Below the pieces are notes generated by a model. That model worked only from the letters and a program-made list of their open reading frames with translations. It did no database searches and was not told the origin of the DNA. Made by a program: the position numbers and the translations under genes. Positions 21,837-32,989 of a DNA stretch of 64,000 bases are shown here, piece by piece. How positions within the stretch are numbered: position 1 is the stretch's first letter; the number at the start of each line of letters is the position of its first letter. Origin of the DNA: Cyclospora cayetanensis (taxonomy: Eukaryota > Apicomplexa > Conoidasida > Eucoccidiorida > Eimeriidae); contig NW_020312110.1 of NCBI RefSeq assembly GCF_002999335.1, positions 1 to 64,000 of the forward strand. The letters run 5' to 3'.

Positions 21837-24800
21837 ATGGCGAAAAAGGTGAAAAGCCGGTCGAAGGGCTTTCGGGGGAAGCGGAAGAAGGGCGGAGGCA
21901 TGTCTCTGCTGAGTCGGTACGAGGCTGCAGTGGAGTTGCAGCAGCAGCAGCAGGCACAGCAGAAGCAGCTCAAGAAGGAGCGCAAGAAGCAGGAGAAGGA
22001 GCAGCAGAAGCTGGAGCGGAAGCGACTGAAGAGGCAGCTGAAGGATCTTGAGCTGCAGCAGGAGCTGCTGCGGCGCCAACAGAAGAAACAGCAGCGGGAG
22101 GTTATTGCTCTGACCAAGCAGCAGCCGCAAGCGCGACTGCAAAGGCTGCTGCAGGTGATGTCTGCTGCCCCTTCAGGAGGAGGCTCTGCAGCAGCCTTCG
22201 CTGCTGCTGCCAAAGCGGCAGCTGCAGGAATTTGCGCTTCGGAATTTACGGCGCCAAGAGAGGAGCTGCTTAGCGACGCAAGCGAGTACGAGACACGTCA
22301 GAGTCTTGCCTCCGAAGAACAAGAAGAAGAACAAGAAGAACCCGATGGCGAAGATGAAGAGGACGCCAGTGATGCAGATGCGTCTAGATCGGAGGGAGGA
22401 AGAAGAACGATGGCGGCTGGAGAAGAGGCTCCAGCGTGTGTTTATGTTGATCCGCCTCAAGAAGAAGAGCCGGCAGGAGGCTGCGACACTTTCTCGGATG
22501 TGTCTGCAGAAGATCTTGGAGCAAAAGAAGACGATGCTGCAGCTGCTGCCGAACAAGCACCCAGAAGACGCAAGACGCAATCCTGGTTCGACATGGAGTC
22601 TTTTGGCCTTGCAGTGGCTGCAACTCGCCTCGCAGCTACAACGGGAGCAGCAGCAGCTGCTGCTTCTGCCGCTGCAGCCTCGTTGCTTCCGCCTTTCGAC
22701 TTTGCCTGCACGTTCGATGAGGCTGTAGACGACGAAGTCGCCACAGCAGCCCGTAGGCTGTTTATCCAGCAGAAGCGCAGCGCTGCTGCGCGAAACAAAG
22801 GCAAAGGATCTGCGCCGAGCGATGGCAACAGCAGCAGCCTAAAAGACAGCACGAACGGCGCTGGATTGAGCCATTTAGATGCATGCATTGAAAGCCTCGC
22901 GGGAACGGCCTTTTGCCCCGTGTCTCTACGGCAGCAGCAACAGCAGAATCAAGTACAGCAGCAGCTTGAGGAAGTCACGTTGCAGCCTCCAGGCTGCGCA
23001 TCATACTTCGTTCGCCTTTCCCGCATTACCCCCCGACCAGCTCTTGCGATGCCTGCTGCCTCTGCTGCCTCTGCTGCTTCTGCTGGTTCTGCTGCTGCCA
23101 TACCTGGCGCACGCAGCACCAACAGCAGCACCAACAGCAGCACCACCAACAGCAGCACCACCAACAGCAGCAGCAACAGCAGCAATCACACCGCAAGCGG
23201 CAGCAAGACGTTCCTGGAAGGCGTTCTCGAACGGCAGTTCCCCACCGACCCTCTTGCGGTGTATGGACACCTTGGCTCCTTCCCAGTCGATGCCTATGGG
23301 GCTCCTGCATGCGTGGCAAGGGGCCTTCGGCGTTGTTTGGAGGCTGTGAGATCTCCTTTGTCAGAAGCAGACTTCCCGAGTTTGAGGATGGAGTGTGCAG
23401 ATGGTCGCTGGAGCCTGCCACAGAGCTTGGCTTCGCTGTACCACTTGCTGCACAGCTACGCGGATGTGTGCTTCCCGCACGAGAACTGCTTCGCCACGCC
23501 GCAAGTGCGCTGTCTGCTCGCGGCGCATGCGATGCAGCACCTCCTGAAGGCCAGAGGCAGAGCGGCTGCTGCAGCGAGGCTTGCTGCAGTGCTCGGCGCC
23601 TTGCCGGATGCCTCGTCGAGGCAAGCGAGCCTCACCAGGGCAGCCTGCAAGGCCTCTTTCGACGATCTCCTGCTGCAGCACGACAAGCAGCAGCTGCAGC
23701 AGCAGCTGCAGACGCGCGAGTCACCCGTCCTAGCAGAAGGCGCCACAGCCGATGCAGCAGACACCTCGGAGGGAGACGCAAGCCTCGCTGCGGCTGCAGG
23801 CACTGCAGACGAACCCAGCAGCGCTGCCACAACAGAAGCAGCAGCAGCAGCAGGGGAGGAGCAGCAGCAGCCTCTGAGCGAGGCTGTCTGTGAGCAGTGG
23901 CTAGCAGAAATACAACAGGATAGCGGCTACACTCGGCCTCGTGTGCTCCTGCTTGCCCCCTTCCGATCCGCCGCAAAACAAGTCGTGGATGCTCTGTTAC
24001 AAATGCTGCCAGAAAACTTCCAGGTTAGCAGAGCAGCAGCAAAAAATCAATTCTCGATGTTCATGAAAAAACGAGAAAAAGGGGGGTTGTTGCTGCTGCT
24101 TGCTTGCTCTCAAGAAGAGAGATGCGGCCCGCTGGGAAAATCTCTCAGTGCTGCATCCATGCGGCATCATCGCTGCTGCAGCGATGATGCTGCGCAACAC
24201 TCTTTGCGTCTTTGATGGACCGTTTCTTCTTGGCAGTGATGCGCTTACGCTCTTGGCAGTGATGCGCTTACGCTCTTGGCAGTGATGCACTTACGCTCTT
24301 GGCAAGGATATGCTTACTCTCTTGGCGAGGATATACTTACTCTCTTGGCAGTGATGCACCTACTCTCTTGGCAGCGATGCACTTTCTCTCTTGGCAGTGA
24401 TGCACTTCCTCTCTTGGCAGTGATGCACTTACGCTCTTGGCAAGGATATGCTTACTCTCTTGGCAATGATGCACTTTCTCTCTTGGCAGTGATGCACTTA
24501 CGCTCTTGGCAAGGATGCACTTCCTCTCTTGGCAGCGATGCAGTACGGCTGGTGAGCGTGCGACTGCAGGTGCTCAATCGAAAGAGGTATACTGACGAAT
24601 TCGGCGCAGCCGCTGGCGAGACAATACAGCAGCAACAACACACCTTCGCTAAAGCCCGTCGACCTCGCGATTTCATCGAAACTTTCAAAGGGGATAGCAG
24701 CGACAGTTTCCGTCTGGGTTTGCGGCTCTCAAACAAGGCGCTTGCCTTGTATTCTCCGTTGATTGAAAGTGACCTCATCGTGGCATCGCCTCTTGGCTTG

Positions 24801-27703
24801 CGTACTCTGACTGGCGCGAAGGTGGGGAGCCGTGTGTGGAGAGTGGTCATCTTCATTGCTGTGGAATTCCATGCTGCCCCCTCTTGAGGTGTTCGTGCTG
24901 TTGCGCTGTTGTGGGATTTATTTGGTGTGGACCCTGACCTTTGCGTGCTGTGTGACGCGCTGCTTCTGAGTTGACTCTTGCTTGCTTTTGTGTGTATGGC
25001 AGCGGGGGGAGAAAGGGGGAAATAAAAAAGCCTCTCGCTTGCGTTCCCGTGGCTGGAGTTCGGCTTTTGTGTAGAAATATTTGATGTTCGTCCTAGCCAT
25101 GGAGTTGCCTATACATGGCCTTTGCGGAGTGTATGTATGTTTAGTGTGTGTGTATATATGTATACATAATTACAGGGGTGTGTGTTTGCGTATATATATA
25201 TATATATGTGAGTGTGCGTGCGTATCTGTGCGCTTTAGGGAGAAAGCAACCGGAATTTCGACTTTTTGTCGTCTCTTGAGGTAGTGATGATTGACAGAGC
25301 CGATATCATCGCTCTGCAGAATTGGCAACTCCTTAAAGAACTTCTCGAGGTCAGCAAGTGATCCTGGTGCTTCCGAAATTCCTTAAGAAGCTGCGCACGC
25401 TGTTTTCCCTCTGTTGTGTATGTGCTTAGTGTGTGTGTATGTATACGTGCTTAGTGTGTGTGTGTATGTGTATGTATGTATATGTGCTTAATATGTGTGT
25501 GTATGTATATGTGCTCAATATGTGTGTGTATGTATATGTGCTCAATATGTGTGTATATGTATATGTGCTCAATATGTGTATGTATGTATATGTGCTCAAT
25601 ATGTGTGTGTATGTATATGTGCTCAATATGTGTGTGTATGTATATGTGCTCAATATGTGTGTGTATGTATATGTGCTCAATATGTGTGTATATGTATATG
25701 TGCTCAATATGTGTGTGTATGTATATGTGCTCAATATGTGTGTGTATGTATATGTGCTCAATATGTGTGTGTATGTATATGTGCTTAATATGTGTGTGTA
25801 CGTATGTATGTATGTGTGTATGTGCTTAATATGTGTGTGTGCATGTATGTGTGTGCATGTGCCTCGTTTGTTGGTTTTGATGCTGTATGTTGATTGTTTA
25901 GGTCGCGAATTTGCCGCCTCAGGACTATACGTCCTTCGACATTCGGCGATTGCGGCCCTCAATGGCTGCCGCGTTGGGCTGTACAGACCGTCAGTTGGTG
26001 ATATGCAGCAGCGGCAGAAGCCCGCGTTTGGGGGCTTTGCTGCATGCCTTCTCGTCGAATCGGCGAGGACGCATTGAGCTCTTTGATCCGCGACTTGCTG
26101 CTGCGTGCATGCCTTTGGATATCCCTTCCGCGGACTGTGTGGCTGCTGCAGCAGCAGCGGCAGCAGCAGCGCAGGAGGGCAAGCAGGGAGCAGCGTGGAA
26201 GGCAGCCGTCGCTGCTCTTGATGCTGCAGCAGCTGCTGCGTTGGAAGTTGCGAAAGCAGAAGCAGCCAAGGGGAAGCCGCGCGGCCTGGTGCCAGCAACG
26301 TTGCGTTGTAGCAGGGCAGGCGTCCAGCAGCTCTTCTGCCGCGTTGCATGCAGGGAATTCAAGCACGTGCAGCGTGTGAGACTCTTTGCGCATTTTCCCT
26401 TCTGACTTCTGCTCCTTCTAAGGACGTGTCTCTTAGCCGCTGCGTTCAGAGGCTTCTGCTTGGCTGAGCGCTTCCGTGCAAAAAAACTCTGTTTATGCCG
26501 GAAAAGTCTCTGACGATGGCAGGGGGAAGCGGGGGGAAGCGGGAAGGGAGGGTCGATCATGTGCGGTAGGAGCCCCCTTCCCCCAGCCTTCTGAGTCGAG
26601 GAAACAGGTTTGTCGAGTTGTTCACCGGAAGCTGCACGTCACAGGAGCTGCGGTTTGGACGTGGGGGTGTTTTGCATTCAGGCACTGATAGAGTACTTCT
26701 CAACTCAGGTTCTACCTGCCCTTGGAGGGGCCTCACGCCTTCTTATTGTGGTCCCTACCTTCTTGGAGCTCTGCAGGTAAGGATCTCGCGTTTGCGATTC
26801 GCGGAATGTTTGTTGAGCTGTTCTTTCCCCACTTGCATTGACGATTTGGGAACGCTCGCTGGCTCCTTTTCCCCCATTCTCCGTGATCTTTTGCAGTAGT
26901 GTTTATCAGCGGCGGGTGTGGCTGCCTATGCCGAGACGTTCCAGGGGAAGTTCCCATCGCCGCAGTAGGCATTAGCAGCTCGCGCAAGCTGCTAATGCCT
27001 ACTCTCGGTGATGACGCAGCCTCAGTTCTACTGTCCATCCTCAAATGTGTGCGCAGACTGCGGGTGGCTCTGAAGGAGCAACGCGTCAGTTACAGCGTCT
27101 GCCACGAATATACGGCGAATGCCAAGCTTTCACGCGCACGCCAGCAGTTCCTCAAAGGTGCAGCAATCCGCTGGCGATGCTGCTGCTGCTTATGCTGCTG
27201 CTGTGCCGATGCTTGGAAGGCGAGCAGAATGAGGGACCAGACGGTGGACGAGGCACAATACCTCGCGTTGTCTAAGGGTAGCATGGAGATGCAAGACACA
27301 GCAAGGAGTGTACGCCGTTCAGATGCGCTGTGATGGTGATGGTGCTTCTGCTGCCGCTGCTTGTGCTGCAGGAGACGTGCCCCTGCTGCTGACAACAAGC
27401 CGCTTCTGCTTTTATCGGCGCTATCGCCTCTCCGGATGCCAGCGCATCATCTTTGTGGGGCCTCCATGCAGCCCTGAGGTGTACCTGCACCTGCTGACTG
27501 AGTCGTTACCGGCTGCCACTGAGGCTGCAGGAGCAGCGGCAGGTGCGACCAGCCTAGACTGCTCGGCGGAGAGACGCGTGGATGGCTCGGCATTGTGTTA
27601 CTTCACCGGCTTTCAGCTGCAAGCGCTCGAAAGCCTCATGCCTATGCGTCAAGCTCTACAACTGCTGCAGGCCCCCCAAGGCCGAGTCGTATCTCTTTGC
27701 TAA
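21837..27703 (+). CDS. UTP25: UTP25 homologue, U3 snoRNA-associated ribosome biogenesis factor
   Basis: A nucleolar small-subunit processome component (Utp25/DEF family). Seven exons join in phase: 21837-24023, 24570-24821, 25239-25349, 25902-26375, 26682-26776, 27057-27157 and 27372-27703 (1183 aa). The N-terminus is a basic nucleolar-type leader ([20 protein letters not shown]) plus a coiled coil, acidic tracts and poly-A/S/N inserts. Family signatures: [18 protein letters not shown] (about 530), [20 protein letters not shown] (about 700), [16 protein letters not shown] then [40 protein letters not shown] then [31 protein letters not shown], and [20 protein letters not shown]. These follow the degenerate helicase-like order known for the family. 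Yeast and animal members are about 720-760 aa; the excess is low complexity. All junctions agree in phase and family alignment. Confidence 0.92.
24225..24540. repeat. About 21-23-bp minisatellite in UTP25 intron 1
   Basis: About 14 tandem units of the type CTCTTGGCAGTGATGCACTTA, with variants (AAGGATATG, TTTCTCT). It lies in the intron 24024-24569. Confidence 0.92.
25430..25840. repeat. 27-bp minisatellite in UTP25 intron 3
   Basis: About 13 units of the type GTATGTATATGTGCTCAATA + TGTGTGT. A 27-bp unit keeps all frames open, giving a spurious 9-residue repeat translation on both strands. It lies in the intron 25350-25901. Confidence 0.94.
26964..27003. repeat. Perfect 17-bp inverted repeat in UTP25 intron 5
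   Basis: Arms AGTAGGCATTAGCAGCT (26964-26980) and its exact complement (26987-27003), loop CGCGCA. It lies in the intron 26777-27056, about 50 nt before the acceptor. Confidence 0.95.
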
Positions 27704-28050
27704 GAAGCAAGCCAATGCAGCTCTTCGCGCACACATAGTCTGATTCTAGGCGTGTCGTCAGTCACCAGCTGAGCTGAGTGGTGCCACGTTCTGAGACACT
27801 TTTTTATGCGCTTGGTGGCTGTCGTGTCGCGAGCGGCAGCAGAGCATTCTCGCTGCCGTCAGGTGTTCAGAAGGACTTTTGATTGTTATTTGGAGTAGCT
27901 GTATTATCTGAGGTCGCCTCCCTCGGCAAGAGCGGAGGGTTTGCCTCTTCTGCTACAGTTCGTGCAGTCTTTTGCAGTGCAGCCGCAACGGGGAGGGGCG
28001 CCTCTTTACGAGGTGCCGCCTGCCGGGTTTGTTCGCTAGTGCGCTTTCTT

Positions 28051-29448
28051 CTAGGGGTAGTAGTCCTGATACGCTCGCTGTCCACACAGTGTAGCATCTT
28101 TTTCGCGCATGAGGCGGAGCTGCTGTTTGAGAGTTTTGCTGAGCTGCTGCAACTGCTTGTAGGAGGAAACTGCGTGTCGCCTCCAGGCTGCAGCCCGCCC
28201 CTGCCACCAGGCAGCATCTGCGTCCGCAAAGGCTTTCGTGCTGTTACTGCTGCTGCGATCGCCGCTGCTGCTACTCGCTGCTGTTGAAACTGATGGCTCG
28301 CTGTGACACTCCAGCAGCAGCTCCTGCTGCTGCTGCTCCTGGCCTGGTTGTAGGTGCTTCCACTCCTGCTGGAAGATCGTCTCCTCGGGATGCGCCTGCA
28401 CCTCTGCTTTAGAAGATGCAGCTTGACATGATGGCGCCAGCATCTCCCACAGCAGGTCATCAACAGCGAAGCTGTGCTGCCTGAGTTGCGGCATCTGCAT
28501 CGGCTGCTGCCCTTGCTTATAAGGCTGCGTCAACTCTTGTTGCTGCACCTGTTGGCTGGCACTTCGTGTTGGGTTCGGTGCCACGGAGTAAGCACACGCC
28601 GCATCAATTCTTGCTGCAGCAGATCCTCTAGCCGCCACTGACCTGCCGGCAGCAGCAGCACCTGCTGCTGCCTCGATGGAGGCACATGTCCTAAGGAGGC
28701 CCCTTCTGCTGCAGGGGAGCAACGAAGAAGTCGAAGCACTGCCGCTTTCGATGTTGCACGTCTGGCCGCGGTTGCGGTTGCCGCTGTACTCAGCGCACTC
28801 AGGCTCGTTTTCTGAAGTCATGTTGCTGCAGCTGCCGCAAGCTGCCCAGCAGTAGCAACATGCACAAGAACAAGTTCGTGGTTGTGCACTGGTAGGCTTC
28901 TCGAGACCGCAACTGCGTGGCTGTACCCCAACAACAGGGCTGCCACACCTGGAAACCTCTGGCGTACAGCAGCTGCAACAGGTGCTGCAAAGGCATAGGG
29001 TGCTGCGCCTCACTTCGCAGCAGCAGCAGCTTACACGGCTGCAGTTGCACTGCAAGGGTGCACTGGCGCTGCAACGGCATATTTGGAGGTTGCTGCGTGG
29101 GCGTGCTGCTGCTGGAGGTTCTTGGCGGTCATCTTTGTCTCTGGAGGGTCTTTTGGGGTGCTTGTTTAGCCGTGCAGCCTTTGCAGCTGCAGCAGCTCTG
29201 GTTGCTGCAGCTGCTGCCTGACGTGCCGTTGCTACTGCCGCCGATCTTGCTTCTGCTGCCGCCGCTGCACTAGCGTTACCACTGCTGACTAGGTGGGTTT
29301 TAAACTTTGTTTGTTCGACTCTCACTTTGGGCTGCCCTCTGCTCACGAGCGCCCTTTTGGCTGTTGTCTGCGGCCTCCTCCCGCAGCATCTACTGCTTTC
29401 CCTGCTGCACGCTGCTCCGCAGTGGTCCTTGCACTGTCTACGTTCCAT
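28051..29448 (-). CDS. Hypothetical basic Cys/Ala-rich protein, 465 aa
   Basis: From the ATG at 29448 to a TAG at 28051, with no intron needed. The product is unrecognised. The N-terminal 120 residues are basic and Ala-rich. Residues about 130-230 contain many Cys (for example CSTCCSCC, CSCACCYCWAACGSC) without a standard zinc-finger spacing I can name. The C-terminal 35 residues form a coiled coil (YKQLQQLSKTLKQQLRLMRE). Minus-strand coding-like sequence in another frame continues below it (28037-27867, RKRTSEQTRQAAPRKEAPLP ..., stop TAA). A donor inside the last codons (CT before GTGTGG) and an acceptor CCTAG would join the two in phase, but the intron would be only 37 nt. This is either an unusual intron, a sequence error or two unrelated reading frames. 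It converges on UTP25. Confidence 0.5.
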   Translation of the reverse strand: MERRQCKDHCGAACSRESSRCCGRRPQTTAKRALVSRGQPKVRVEQTKFKTHLVSSGNASAAAAAEARSAAVATARQAAAAATRAAAAAKAARLNKHPKRPSRDKDDRQEPPAAARPRSNLQICRCSASAPLQCNCSRVSCCCCEVRRSTLCLCSTCCSCCTPEVSRCGSPVVGVQPRSCGLEKPTSAQPRTCSCACCYCWAACGSCSNMTSENEPECAEYSGNRNRGQTCNIESGSASTSSLLPCSRRGLLRTCASIEAAAGAAAAGRSVAARGSAAARIDAACAYSVAPNPTRSASQQVQQQELTQPYKQGQQPMQMPQLRQHSFAVDDLLWEMLAPSCQAASSKAEVQAHPEETIFQQEWKHLQPGQEQQQQELLLECHSEPSVSTAASSSSGDRSSSNSTKAFADADAAWWQGRAAAWRRHAVSSYKQLQQLSKTLKQQLRLMREKDATLCGQRAYQDYYP

Positions 29449-31777
29449 GGTGTCAGTATCATAGAGGGGCATTTGGTGGTGTATCTGCACCTCCCTCTGT
29501 GGCAAGGCCCAAACTCATTAAGTGTAAAATACTACTGGCGCTTCTAGTGTCACAGCTAGCTTTTCACCGCCCATACACCTGAAGCAAATGCTACTGAACT
29601 CGCTTCTGCATTACCCCCGTCTTGTTAAAACAGTAGCCCCATACGCCGCTTCGACAGTGGCCTGTGCTACACAGCAGCACTGATGTCGTCTATTCAAGAC
29701 CGCTATGTTAGTCAACTGCCAATGAGGATTTCAGGATGTCTCTTGTGCTTTCGGTGATTCTGGTTCTGCGGATGCGGCAACGGAAACTGATGGAATCCGT
29801 GCAGTCCAGCATGCACGCAAGCAAGACCTGCGTGGGGAGGCTTCTCGTTAAGAGTAGGAGCCAGGGAATATTCAACAATGTATGCGTATGTACCTCTCTG
29901 AGACTTTGGTAGAGTCTGGGCTTCAGGGCATTCTGCTACCTAGGGGGGAGCGGCAGTAACAACAACGCGCAGTGATGGAGGACGCAACAACAGGTTCTGT
30001 AGTATGTCGCGCTGGATCCACTTAAATATGAATATTTTGACTAGTTTTGAGCATACATATGATGTCTAATATAGATTGAGAGACGGAGCCACAAGGCCGA
30101 CAATAGAAGCAGGATTAATAGTAGCACAGCCACACCGGCCCTCCAGCCACGGTGACCTGAGCAGCAGTAGCAGCACCCATAGAGCCTTATCAGCAGCGCT
30201 TAGAGGAAGTCGAAAATTCACAGATCATAAGGTCTGCTTAGGCAACTCTCTTGTTTCGAGCGGTATTGTCCGTTCTCGATGGTGTCGAACCCGTTGGAAG
30301 AATCCAGCTGCGTGTGCCTGCAAAACGGAAGATCTCACGGCCCCAAGGAACCTAGATCACTAACAGTGCGGAAAGCCGATTAAGATCAAGACAACCATCC
30401 TTAGCGGCAGTAGCGGGGCTCCTAGGAGACTTCCATAAATATCCCGTTGAGTGCACTCAACTCATGCTGCAGTCGAGACTCGTTTTACCCAATAGCTGTT
30501 GTTGCTAGCCCGTCGGAAGATCCTAGTGCGGCTGTTGCAACTATTGTGCTGAATTCTACACTGTACATACTCCTACCACGCCGCATACATCTACAGGATA
30601 TGTTAGTGGCCATGCAACACCCATAGCAGCAGCAGAAAGAACAGAGCCAGCAGGGGTATCAGAAGCACCAGGACAAACGGCATACAGGCCGATGGAAGAG
30701 GGGATTCCGCAGCTGTGCATCCCAGCGAGGAACCCCATGAAAAGAAAAAGTGTATCAGAACTATGGACAGGTCCGGGGTAGCGCAAAGCGCTTGAGGGAG
30801 AAGGCTGTGTGACAGCTCCCAAGTTTTAACGGGGGGAAAGCCAGAGACAACGCGAGAGAAAGAAGAACTGAAGTGCATGGGAAGCATCAGAGATACGAAT
30901 AGGTGGGGGGCGTAGGTGTACTGTTACTTCTTAGCCAAGACACTTGAACCTAAATTCAATTCCAGCTTGTTTGGTAACGCGTGAGTCTTAAAAAAGCTCC
31001 CTCGCTTTTCCCGCAGCCATCAAAGATCCCGAGAGGGGTAGCGAGGTTTAGTATAGCTGCCCTGTTCAAGCACTCCGAGCACTAACAGCTAGTTGCACAT
31101 AGAATCTAGCGCACGCGAACGCAACATTGTCTCGTGAAATCGAGCGAACAGTGCTCTGCAATAAGTAAGTATACGAGCACCCACAGCAACTAGCTAGTTT
31201 TTTTCCAATTCTTTATAAGCTATTACTAACTTAGTAGAAAGTGCTTCAAGTGCAGCCTGGCCCACTACAGTAGGGCGGCGCTGGCAACTGATAGGAGTGG
31301 GCGGGTGCAGGAAGCACTGCTAGAGCGTGCAAGGAGATGGTAGAGACGATGGCGGTGGCTGACAGTCACCAGCTGTGTTGCCGACGCAACATGCGATTTG
31401 AGGACCAGCAACCACACACATAGACCTGCAAAATTGGTGGGTAGAGTTATTGGGGGGCTGCTGCAGCAAATCCAGCAGCGGCCACAAACCTGCATGTTGA
31501 TTAAAAAAGTCCTTTTCGGGTGCACTACACAGGCATACGGGGAAGGACCTATCAGATCGGCAAACAAACGGCAGAACGCGTGTTTAGCAGATAACCCGAA
31601 TCAGAAGCAAGACGAACGGCAGAGTGACGGACTGAAGACGTGAGGGAGAGCCCCTGGGAGGCGAACCTCCCTGCCTTCTTGTCATTTATAGCTCGCGGTC
31701 CTTGCAGCTTGCCCGTATTATATCTGAGGCTCTCTCTGCCCCCTCCCGCACAAGCGTTTGCCTATTGAAAGACTCAT
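29449..31777. other. CAG-poor, gene-poor stretch
   Basis: Little credible coding sequence. The minus strand at 30887-30603 ends in a strongly hydrophobic segment (CMPFVLVLLIPLLALFFLLL), which could be a terminal exon with a membrane anchor, but no supporting splice site was found. The dispersed repeat copy at 31010-31260 lies here. Confidence 0.5.
31010..31260 (+). repeat. Dispersed degenerate exon/3'-flank repeat, copy 1
   Basis: A pyrimidine-tract acceptor (TTCCCGCAG) is followed by an open stretch ending FSIAALFKHSEH and a stop, then the conserved flank CAGCTAGTTGCACATAGAAT, then CTAGCGCACGCG. It is related to copies at about 49190, 57860 and 62740, all in the same orientation. Confidence 0.65.
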
Positions 31778-32989
31778 TTAGGGGGAGGTGCTGGGGATCC
31801 ACGGGCTGTTGGTTCCTCCATGGTTGATGGCATTAGGCCCAACATTGAGAAATCTCGTGCACAGTTCTTCATTCTGATAGATCGCCATGCACTGGCCAAA
31901 GACAAGCGCCTTCCACTCGAGCATAGCAAGGGGGTTGATAGCGGCCCACTTCAGCAAGTATAAGTTATCAGCGAGCGGCTGGAGATATCCCAGTGGATTT
32001 GTCCGACTCCAGAACCGAAGAGGTGAAGAACCCTGCTCACCTGACTCTTGGGGCTGTTTTGTTTCAGAGGCTTCTTCTACAGTATCAGTCAACCCAACCT
32101 GTTCATCAGCCTCGGCGACCCCGTCATGCTGCTCCTCTTGCTTTCCCTCTTCCTGTTGCTGCTCCTCACTCTCTTCCTGCTGCTGTTCGTCGCTCTCTTC
32201 CTGCTGCTGCTCCTCGCTCTCTTCCTGCTGCTTCTCGCCCTTTTCTTGTCTTTGGGAGTCCCCTTCAGCCTGTTGCTGCAGCTGTAGAAAATTCAGGGGG
32301 TCCAACAGCTGTGCAACTGCTGCTGCTGGCGATGGTGCTTCCAGCTTAACGTTCTTGGCGGCAGCCGCAGCAGCAAGCAAAGGATTCCCAGCTCTAAACC
32401 CATACACGGTGCTGTTAGCCACACCCTCCGCGATCGCTTCAGCGAGGGCCTCCAGCTGTGCCTGATCCATGACTGGTACGCCCCTCAGGGGAAAGCTTGT
32501 TCCCCTGCTCCCACTGCTGCTGCGGCTGTTGCTAGTTTGGCTGCCGTTGGCGTTGCCCCTGTCATCGCTACTGCCGCTTCCGTTCTTGTCTTTGTTGGTC
32601 CTGCCTGTGCTACCGCTGGATGTTTCGGCGCGCTGCTCAAGAAACGCGGTGACGAGGCGGGGGAGGGCTTGAGCTTCTTGCGGAGACGTGCCGAAGGGCG
32701 AGAGGAAGAAGGCATGTGACATTTCTGCATGTTCATGCTGTTCTGGAGTTAGTTGTTGCCACCTCTCTGGGTTAAGGGATGCCAGGGAGGCGAGCGATTC
32801 TCCACCTGTAACTAGCATGTGCGGGATGTCAGCCGCTGCGGTGACCACTGACCCCCCCATATCATCCAACAGTCCTGCACCGAGGGTCATATCCCCGAGA
32901 GTACTCAGGAATTCGGCTGACTCCGCATAGTGAAGAGCCAGAGAGGGGCACACTGCCAAGACTGCTACCACACGAACTGCCCGAGACAT
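31778..32989 (-). CDS. Secreted Glu/Gln-rich protein, 403 aa
   Basis: An apparently intron-less ORF from the ATG at 32989 to the TAG at 31778. A clear signal peptide is present (MSRAVRVVAVLAVCPSLALH). The mature protein has a short ordered N-terminal region (including AFFLSPFGTSPQEAQALPRL, residues about 93-112), a Ser/Gly/Asn-rich linker, a helical Ala-rich part, a Glu/Gln tract of repeated EEQQQEES type (about 255-290), and a hydrophobic, Trp-containing C-terminal domain (about 320-395: NPLGYLQPLADNLYLLKWAA). It has only three Cys, one of them in the signal peptide. It is not a family I recognise. It is divergent from the 979-aa secreted protein at 34875, with which it shares the PxE-x-LP motif and the single-exon, secreted design; I infer paralogy. 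Confidence 0.8.
   Translation of the reverse strand: MSRAVRVVAVLAVCPSLALHYAESAEFLSTLGDMTLGAGLLDDMGGSVVTAAADIPHMLVTGGESLASLASLNPERWQQLTPEQHEHAEMSHAFFLSPFGTSPQEAQALPRLVTAFLEQRAETSSGSTGRTNKDKNGSGSSDDRGNANGSQTSNSRSSSGSRGTSFPLRGVPVMDQAQLEALAEAIAEGVANSTVYGFRAGNPLLAAAAAAKNVKLEAPSPAAAVAQLLDPLNFLQLQQQAEGDSQRQEKGEKQQEESEEQQQEESDEQQQEESEEQQQEEGKQEEQHDGVAEADEQVGLTDTVEEASETKQPQESGEQGSSPLRFWSRTNPLGYLQPLADNLYLLKWAAINPLAMLEWKALVFGQCMAIYQNEELCTRFLNVGPNAINHGGTNSPWIPSTSP

Noticed and set aside
25430..25840. Regularly spaced short repeats resembling a CRISPR array
   Set aside because: Units are directly adjacent with no unique spacers, in a eukaryotic intron.
25426..26349. A 307-codon minus-strand ORF with THILSTYTY repeats
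   Set aside because: It is the 27-bp minisatellite in UTP25 intron 3 plus antisense of the alanine-rich exon 4. UTP25 on the plus strand explains the region.
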